Of a DNA stretch of 64,000 bases, positions 58,972-64,000 are shown piece by piece. The notes under the pieces are model-generated. The model saw only the letters and a program-made list of their open reading frames with translations. It searched no databases and had not been told where the DNA came from. The stretch is from Pseudoduganella violaceinigra DSM 15887 (GTDB lineage: Bacteria > Pseudomonadota > Gammaproteobacteria > Burkholderiales > Burkholderiaceae_D), in contig NZ_KE384356.1 of NCBI RefSeq assembly GCF_000425385.1, forward strand, positions 124,001-188,000. The letters are read 5' to 3'. The position numbers were made by a program, and so were the translations under genes. Numbering within the stretch: the first letter of the stretch is position 1; every line of letters begins with the position of its first letter.

Positions 58972-59574
58972 CTACTCCCCTGTCAAGGCGAATGCGAGGA
59001 ATTTGTTCGCTCGTTGCATAAAAGCCGCCGCAGGGTTTGGGTCGACCAGCGACACCGCCATGATGCCTTCCAGCGCAGCGAAAATCATTTCCGCGAGCTC
59101 GCGCGCTGGCATGGCCTTCGAGGAAGCAGGCCCGCCCTCTTCTTGACGCAATACCTGCTCCAGCCAATCGATGTTTTGCTGCGCAAACAAACGCAGCTCG
59201 TCGACGCAGGCTCTCTCCTGAAAGGACGGCTCCCGCACCAGCATCAGGTACATGCACGGGCGCTTCCCGTCCTCCAGCATGCCGGCAAACAGTCCAGCGT
59301 ATTGCTGCAATTGCGCCGCTGGCGTCAAGTGTCCCGCGTCTGCGATCGCCAGCAGCCGCGACGCTTGTTCCTCGCGGTACTGCCGCATCGCCTGCCGTGC
59401 CATGTCTTCTTTCGAAGCGAAGTGATGATAGAGGCTGGGCGCCTTTATTTGCAGTTGATCTGCAATTTGACGCATACCGAGGCCGCTGAAGCCATGCTGC
59501 TGGAACAGGCGGATCGCCGCTTCCAGTATGGATTCCCGCGTGAGCGCGGGATGATTTGCTTTGGCGGGGGCCAT
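58972..59574 (-). CDS. TetR/AcrR-family transcriptional regulator
   Basis: A 200-residue regulator with helix-turn-helix LGMRQIADQLQIKAPSLYHH (residues ~32-51) followed by FASKEDMARQAM. The sensor domain is of general TetR type. It starts 6 nt after the cupin gene stop, so both share a transcript controlled by the palindrome upstream. Its third-codon choice and less extreme GC look different from the eps genes, hinting at separate origin. Confidence 0.92.
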   Translation of the reverse strand: MAPAKANHPALTRESILEAAIRLFQQHGFSGLGMRQIADQLQIKAPSLYHHFASKEDMARQAMRQYREEQASRLLAIADAGHLTPAAQLQQYAGLFAGMLEDGKRPCMYLMLVREPSFQERACVDELRLFAQQNIDWLEQVLRQEEGGPASSKAMPARELAEMIFAALEGIMAVSLVDPNPAAAFMQRANKFLAFALTGE

Positions 59575-59580
59575 CGTGGT

Positions 59581-59898
59581 TTACTCCCTGATCTCGATGC
59601 CGCCGTGGTGGGCGACGAACAGCAGCGTATCTTCTACGGCGCAGGCTTCGTGCTCATCGCTTCCTTGAACCTGCAGTACGTCACCGGCACGCAATTCGAC
59701 ATCGTTGAAGCGGATGGCGCCTTCCAGAACGATGATCTGCTCCCAGCCGTGGTGAGTATGTTTTGGAAATAGCGCCCCGGCCTGGAACCTGGCGAAATAG
59801 CCACCGTCGCCCTCAATACCGGTCCATGTTGAGCAAGTCTGCACGCCGGGAATACCGGAATTGCACCAATCGCGATTAATCTGCCGAACCAAAATCAT
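59581..59898 (-). CDS. Cupin-domain protein
   Basis: A 105-residue single-cupin protein. The ATG at 59898 has GGGAG 7 nt upstream; a TTG at 59904 is less likely. Cupin motif 1 is seen as KHTHHGWEQIIVLEGAIRFN and motif 2 as LRAGDVLQVQGSDEHEA, giving His and Glu metal ligands. These resemble ChrR-like or mannose-isomerase-like stress cupins. Together with TetR it may form a self-regulated stress-response pair. Substrate unknown. Confidence 0.88.
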   Translation of the reverse strand: MILVRQINRDWCNSGIPGVQTCSTWTGIEGDGGYFARFQAGALFPKHTHHGWEQIIVLEGAIRFNDVELRAGDVLQVQGSDEHEACAVEDTLLFVAHHGGIEIRE

Positions 59899-59935
59899 TT
59901 GCAAACTCCCATGTATGACAACGCGCCATACTCTA

Positions 59936-59951
59936 ACTAACGTTCGTTAGT
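59936..59951. promoter_or_regulatory. Probable TetR operator upstream of the cupin/TetR operon
   Basis: ACTAACG-TT-CGTTAGT is a perfect 7-bp inverted repeat with a 2-nt centre, 37 nt before the cupin start. It is the likely autoregulatory site of the TetR encoded at 58972. Confidence 0.7.
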
Positions 59952-60047
59952 CTGTCAACGGTGGGCGATGCGTTTGATATCGATTGGCTGCGGCATGTCC
60001 CCGGCTAGTTGCGGCAGGCGCAGCGCGCCTGCGTTCAGCCTGGACTT

Positions 60048-61094
60048 TTACTGCGCGGCAGTGCTGAATGTCCAGCTCTTGTTGATGGCCTTTCCGTCCA
60101 CCACGGCGATCAGGGCAACGCTGTAGGCCGTGTTCGCTTTGAGCCGCTGTGCCGGTACCAGCGTTGCGGTGAATCCTTGCATCAGCCCGTCGTCCACCAG
60201 CGCTGGCCCATTGCTGGCAATGACCGGGCCAAGCTTTCCGGCCTGGTTCACCAGGATTCTGGCCTCAACGGCCGTGCCGCCGACTGGCGCCAGGGCGAAC
60301 TGGCTGATGGCTATCGGGGTGTTAACCGCCAGTCCCCTGGTTTCGAAACTGACGGTCACCGGCGTGCCAGTTTCCAGCAAGTCCGGCACCGGCGTCGGCG
60401 TTTCATTGCGGTTGAAGAAAACAAACGGCACGTCCACCTGGTTCGCGTAGGGGTAAGCGCGGATACTGCCGGCGCCCGGCAACTGCGCCGATTGCGAGAT
60501 GCTGGTGGCGATGTCGACGACGCACAGCGTGGTGGCGCCGCCAGCCGGATTGAAATTATTGGCCGATATGCCGATGTCTATCGTGCTGGCGAACAGCAAG
60601 GCCGCGTGATAGACGGAGTTGGCCCACTCCGCGACACAGGTGGCATACCTATCCGCCGCGCCGGTGCTGTAGATCGCCTCGCCCGAGACTGCCGCCGAGT
60701 AGCCGGCAGTGGCAATTCTATCGACAGTGCGGGCGCCGGTAAAACCCATCCTGCCGGCTGTTTCGCCATGCAATTCTGCACTACCGTTCTGGTTGATGTA
60801 GCCCCAGTGCGCTTGCGCCGACTTGTCGAGCAGCAGGCTCTGGGCCAGCAAGCCGGAGCCGATTTTGCTGCGCAAGGCGTTGATGGTATTGAATACCGTC
60901 AGGCTGCCGCTGCCGGCCGTATAGGTCGGAGCAGGGACCGAGGTGACAAGATTGCCGTCGGCGGGTGGGGCCGGGGTGGGTGCGGCGGGGGGTGTATTGC
61001 TCGCCGCGACCGGCGAGCCGCCCGAACCGCCGCCGCCGCAGCCAGCCAGCGATAGCGCCAATACCAGCAGCGGCAAGCCCCTGAACTTAGTCAT
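60048..61094 (-). CDS. CAP-domain (SCP/PR1-like) lipoprotein
   Basis: A 348-residue lipoprotein with lipobox LALSLAGCGGGG (Cys near residue 19) and a Pro/Ala-rich spacer. A CAP-like domain begins TVFNTINALRSKIGSGLLAQ and includes KSAQAHWGYINQNGSAELHG. A separate C-terminal beta-rich region (GTPVTVSFETRGLAVNTPI, ANTAYSVALIAVVDGKAINK) ends the protein. It overlaps the preceding PEP-CTERM gene by 8 nt, so it is expressed with it. Function unknown; CAP proteins range from binding to protease roles. Confidence 0.83.
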   Translation of the reverse strand: MTKFRGLPLLVLALSLAGCGGGGSGGSPVAASNTPPAAPTPAPPADGNLVTSVPAPTYTAGSGSLTVFNTINALRSKIGSGLLAQSLLLDKSAQAHWGYINQNGSAELHGETAGRMGFTGARTVDRIATAGYSAAVSGEAIYSTGAADRYATCVAEWANSVYHAALLFASTIDIGISANNFNPAGGATTLCVVDIATSISQSAQLPGAGSIRAYPYANQVDVPFVFFNRNETPTPVPDLLETGTPVTVSFETRGLAVNTPIAISQFALAPVGGTAVEARILVNQAGKLGPVIASNGPALVDDGLMQGFTATLVPAQRLKANTAYSVALIAVVDGKAINKSWTFSTAAQ

Positions 61095-61419
61095 GGTGTG
61101 CCTCCCGACGGCGCAGGATGAGAAGAACCAGACCCAGCCCTAGCAGGGCGATGCTGCCGGGTTCAGCGACAGTGGCCTGCGGCAGCTGGTGCGGCGTCCC
61201 GCTGGGATGGGGGCCGGGTGTCGGCATTGGATACACGACGTCGAATGGATCCGGCGCCTGCGCCGGCGCCGCTGGCGCCGGGTAGTCCAGGTAGCTGAAT
61301 TCGATACTGTTGACGTTGCGGGAAGGCTGGGGCGCGGGGGCGGGATCCGCTAACGCCTGGGCCGCTGCCAGGACAGCGCAGGCCAGCAGGCAAGACTTGA
61401 ACAGCGTTTTGGCTTCCAT
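61087..61419 (-). CDS. Short PEP-CTERM protein with AEP variant motif
   Basis: A 110-residue exported protein starting at ATG 61419 (GGAG 6 nt upstream). A signal peptide (FKSCLLACAVLAAAQALA) precedes a Pro-rich 60-residue mature part. The C-terminal signal is present but the first element reads VAEPGS instead of the usual VPEPGS; then a hydrophobic IALLGLGLVLLIL and RRREAHHD follow. Exosortase A may still accept it. It has its own sigma-54 promoter and is followed by the CAP-domain lipoprotein gene with an 8-nt overlap. Confidence 0.85.
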   Translation of the reverse strand: MEAKTLFKSCLLACAVLAAAQALADPAPAPQPSRNVNSIEFSYLDYPAPAAPAQAPDPFDVVYPMPTPGPHPSGTPHQLPQATVAEPGSIALLGLGLVLLILRRREAHHD

Positions 61420-61464
61420 ATGGCGCTCCAAAGATTTGAGTTAGAAACACTACAAACCATTCGA

Positions 61465-61480
61465 AGCATCAAGCGTGCCC
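61465..61480 (-). promoter_or_regulatory. Sigma-54 (-24/-12) promoter of the PEP-CTERM/CAP operon
   Basis: On the minus strand GGGCACGCTTGATGCT matches 10 of 12 defined consensus positions, with GG and GC correctly spaced. It ends 45 nt before the ATG at 61419. It is the third such promoter in the window and the nearest to prsR. Confidence 0.7.
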
Positions 61481-61605
61481 ATTGGTAAGCCACTGATTCG
61501 CCGGGCGCATCGGCGGTCCCGCGCCCGGCATGTCAAATCCGGCGACGCGCGGCGGGCGCCGGACAGGAATGGGACAGGCGCGACCGGATGCCGCGCCCGG
61601 CTCGC

Positions 61606-62964
61606 TCAGGAGGCCTTGATGGCGTGGCGTTCGAGCAAGTCGTACAGGGTCGGGCGCGAGACGCCCAGGAGTTCGGAAGCCTTCACGATATTGCCTTCCA
61701 CGCGGGCCAGCGCGCGCACAATGGCGCGGTATTCGGCCTCGTCGCGCACCTGGCGCAGGTTGAACGGCTCCTCTTCCACCGGCGCGCCGGACAGGCCCAG
61801 GTCGTCGGCCGTGATGGCCGGGCCGTCGGCCATGATGATGGCGCGCTTGATGCAGTTTTCCATTTCCCGCACATTGCCCGGCCAGTCGTGGTGGGCGATC
61901 TGCGCCAGCGCGTCGGGGCTGAAGTGCAGGTTGCCGCGTCCCTCCTGGGCGCAGAAGCGGTTCTTGAAGTGCTGCGCCAGCAGTACCGCGTCGCCATCGC
62001 GCTCGCGCAGCGGCGGGATGGTCAGCACGATCTCCGACAGGCGGTAATACAAGTCTTCGCGGAAACGTCCGGCTTTCACCAGGTCCTTTAGGTTCTGGTG
62101 GGTGGCGCAGACGATGCGCACGTCGACCGGGATTTCCTCGTGCCCGCCGACGCGCTCGATCACCCGCTCCTGCAGGAAGCGCAGCAGCTTAGCCTGCAGC
62201 GGCATCGGCAAGTCGCCCACCTCGTCGAGGAAGAAGGTGCCGCCGTTGGCCGCTTCCACCTTGCCCTTGGTCTGCTTGACGGCACCGGTGAAGGCGCCCT
62301 TCTCGTAACCGAACAGCTCCGATTCGAGCAGGGTTTCCGGAATCGCCGCGCAGTTGATCGCCATGAAGCGTTCCTTGGCGCGCGGGCTGCCCTGGTGCAG
62401 GGCGCGGGCGATGACTTCCTTGCCGGTGCCGGATTCGCCCAGCACCATGGTGGTGGCCGAACTCGGCGCCACTTTTTCCACCTGGCGGCAAACCTTCTGC
62501 ATGCCGGGGTCGCGCGAAATGATGCCGGACAGCGGCGAGTCGGCGCTGCCCTGCTGCATGCGGCGGTTTTCCTGCTGCAGCCCGTGCAGGAAGAAGGCGC
62601 GCCGGATCACCAGCGACAGCAGTTCCGGTTCGCAGGGCTTCTGGTGGAAATCGTAGGCGCCCATGGCGATCGCCTGCACGGCGTGGGCGCGGTCCTGGTT
62701 GCCGGTCAGGACGATGACCTTGGTGTCCGGGGACAGCGCCAGGATCTGCTGCAGCGTGGCCAGGCCTTCGGTGGCGCCGTCCGGGTCGGGCGGCAGGCCC
62801 AGGTCCATGGTGCAGACGGCCGGCTCGTGGCGGCGCAATTGGGCCAGGGCGGCTTCGCGGTCGCCCGCCACCACCACATCGTAGTCGTCGAAACTCCACT
62901 TGAGCTGCTTCTGCAGGCCCGGGTCGTCTTCAATGATCAACAGCTTCGGTTTGCTCTGGCTCAC
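61606..62964 (-). CDS. prsR: PEP-CTERM-box response regulator (sigma-54 activator)
   Basis: A 452-residue NtrC-type activator matching TIGR02915. The receiver domain has Asp54 in AVCTMDLGLPPD and the IIEDD acidic pocket. The AAA+ domain carries Walker A MVLGESGTGKEVIARALHQG near residue 171, the sigma-54 contact loop GAFTGA near 230, and ATHQNLKDLVKAGRFREDLY. A Fis-type helix-turn-helix lies at the C-terminus (NIVKASELLGVSRPTLYDLL). It activates sigma-54 promoters, presumably those at 30.8, 35.6 and 61.5 kb. Its start is 17 nt after the kinase gene stop. Confidence 0.95.
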   Translation of the reverse strand: MSQSKPKLLIIEDDPGLQKQLKWSFDDYDVVVAGDREAALAQLRRHEPAVCTMDLGLPPDPDGATEGLATLQQILALSPDTKVIVLTGNQDRAHAVQAIAMGAYDFHQKPCEPELLSLVIRRAFFLHGLQQENRRMQQGSADSPLSGIISRDPGMQKVCRQVEKVAPSSATTMVLGESGTGKEVIARALHQGSPRAKERFMAINCAAIPETLLESELFGYEKGAFTGAVKQTKGKVEAANGGTFFLDEVGDLPMPLQAKLLRFLQERVIERVGGHEEIPVDVRIVCATHQNLKDLVKAGRFREDLYYRLSEIVLTIPPLRERDGDAVLLAQHFKNRFCAQEGRGNLHFSPDALAQIAHHDWPGNVREMENCIKRAIIMADGPAITADDLGLSGAPVEEEPFNLRQVRDEAEYRAIVRALARVEGNIVKASELLGVSRPTLYDLLERHAIKAS

Positions 62965-62981
62965 AACATGTCCTCGCGCCG

Positions 62982-64000
62982 TCAGGCGGCTTGTTCAATG
63001 GTTTGCTGGCGGTACAGCGGGAGGCTGACCGTGAATGTGGTGCCTTGCTCGGGCACGCTGCGCACCTGCAGCGTTCCACCCAGCTGGTGGATGTACTCCC
63101 GGCTTTCAAACGCGCCAATGCCCATGCCGGCCGACTTGGTCGAATCGAACGGCTTGAACAGGCGCTCGCGGATGAATTCTTCGCTCATGCCGGAACCGGT
63201 GTCGATCACCTCGACCTGCACCCGTTCGCCGGCCGCGGCCACGCGCACCGTCACCTGGCCATCGCGCGGCGTGGCTTCGATGGCGTTCTGGATCAGGTGG
63301 CCCAGCACGCGTTCCAGGCGCTCCGCTTCCGCCAGCACCCGCAGCCCCGCCTGCGCGACCTGCAGCTGCGGCTTGGGCTCGAAGGCGGCCTTCAGCGCCA
63401 CGGCCTGGGCCAGCACCTGGCCCACGTCCTGCGGCACAGCCCGCTCGGGCGAGGCGGTACGGCTGAGTTTTTGCAGCATCAATTTCATTTTCTGCACCGA
63501 CAGGTTGACCGTTTCCATCATATCGCGCTGGAACTCGGGATTGTCGGCATGTTTTTCCGCATTGGCGGTCATCAGCGACAACTGCGCCACCAGGTTCTTC
63601 AAATCATGCACCACGAAGGTGGAGAGGCGGTTGAAGGAGTCGAACTGGCGCGCCAGCATCAGGGCATTGTCGGCTTCCTGCTGCGCCAGGTAGGAGGCGG
63701 CCTGGGTGCCGGCGATCTTCAGCAAGTCCAGCACTTCCCAGTTCAGCTTGACGCCGCTGCGCGAGTCCATCAGGACCACGAAACCGGCCATGCGGCCCTG
63801 CAGCAGCAGCGGCACCACCAGCCAGGCCTTGGGGAAATGCTGCAGCCATTCAGGCAGCGCCACTTCCGGGTCGTGCAGCACGTGCGCGCCCACGTCGACC
63901 AGCCACTGCTTGCTCTCCATCAGCTGGCAGAACGGCGAATCGGCCGGCTCGCTGGCGTGCTGGGCTTGCACATGCCAGGAAGCCAGCGGCTCGAAGCGCT
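62982..64000 (-). CDS. prsK: PEP-CTERM system sensor histidine kinase (5' end outside window)
   Basis: The C-terminal ~339 residues of a histidine kinase; the reading frame is open to the window edge (ERFEPLASWHVQAQ), so the sensor part is cut off. A GAF-like domain (LVVPLLLQGRMAGFVVLMDS) precedes the H-box VVHDLKNLVAQLSLM. The N-box HLIQNAIEATPRDGQ, G1 VIDTGSGMSEEF and G2 STKSAGMGIGAFESREY follow. It matches PrsK and would phosphorylate PrsR, encoded 17 nt downstream. Confidence 0.93.
   Translation of the reverse strand, partial: RFEPLASWHVQAQHASEPADSPFCQLMESKQWLVDVGAHVLHDPEVALPEWLQHFPKAWLVVPLLLQGRMAGFVVLMDSRSGVKLNWEVLDLLKIAGTQAASYLAQQEADNALMLARQFDSFNRLSTFVVHDLKNLVAQLSLMTANAEKHADNPEFQRDMMETVNLSVQKMKLMLQKLSRTASPERAVPQDVGQVLAQAVALKAAFEPKPQLQVAQAGLRVLAEAERLERVLGHLIQNAIEATPRDGQVTVRVAAAGERVQVEVIDTGSGMSEEFIRERLFKPFDSTKSAGMGIGAFESREYIHQLGGTLQVRSVPEQGTTFTVSLPLYRQQTIEQAA

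Noticed and set aside
1..64000. tRNA, rRNA, CRISPR arrays, insertion sequences and phage genes
   Set aside because: None was seen: no regularly spaced repeats, transposase motifs or structured RNA signatures were recognised by eye.

Overview
The window is GC-rich DNA with dense, overlapping genes, many joined by ATGA stop/start overlaps. Its gene families point to a betaproteobacterium of the Oxalobacteraceae type (Massilia/Duganella/Telluria-like). The best evidence is an almost complete exosortase A (XrtA/EpsH) - PEP-CTERM exopolysaccharide locus with PrsT, PrsR and PrsK. The genus is inferred from gene content, not from a marker gene.

Layout. 1-8.9 kb is flanking sequence: a secreted esterase (cut by the window edge), a PhoD-like phosphatase, a LacI regulator, a coiled-coil protein, two TonB-C/Sel1 periplasmic proteins, an MBL hydrolase with a divergent TetR regulator and palindromic operators, and a MoaD-like/BNR-propeller pair. 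8.9-29.0 kb is one long minus-strand exopolysaccharide operon. In transcription order it encodes a chain-length protein, tyrosine kinase, outer-membrane protein, AAA ATPase, WecB, deacetylase, FemAB-like protein, sugar transferase, exosortase A fused to EpsI, sugar transferase, amidotransferase, two glycosyltransferases, PaaK-like ligase, O-ligase and a second deacetylase. Divergent from it (29.2-30.7 kb) are a trypsin-like protease and the Wza-type export lipoprotein.

30.8-34.6 kb holds a compact cassette: a Tat-like secreted protein, a PqqD-like chaperone, an HprK-related kinase, a nucleotidyltransferase and a lytic transglycosylase. 34.7-38.4 kb has a PEP-CTERM protein and a FeeM-like acyltransferase / ThiF / nitroreductase-like trio. 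38.5-44.1 kb carries two tandem PrsT-type TPR lipoproteins. 44.2-58.9 kb is the second exosortase-A-associated block: on the minus strand an acyl-CoA ligase, PLP decarboxylase, frameshifted amidotransferase and deacetylase; on the plus strand an ATP-grasp/FemAB fusion, ACP, two alpha/beta hydrolases, a glycosyltransferase, a TPR protein and a large polymerase. 59-61.4 kb has a TetR/cupin pair and a second PEP-CTERM gene followed by a CAP-domain lipoprotein. The window ends with prsR and a 5'-truncated prsK.

How it fits together. The two eps blocks would build, modify, polymerise and export a surface polysaccharide. Exosortase A would process PEP-CTERM proteins at the membrane. PrsK/PrsR is a sigma-54-type two-component system. 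Near-consensus -24/-12 (sigma-54) promoters lie at matching distances upstream of both PEP-CTERM genes and upstream of the Tat/PqqD/HprK cassette, so these are the best local candidates for PrsR targets. The most interesting points are this shared promoter signature, the little-described HprK/PqqD cassette, the FeeM-ThiF-nitroreductase trio, and a tetranucleotide-repeat frameshift that breaks the second amidotransferase.
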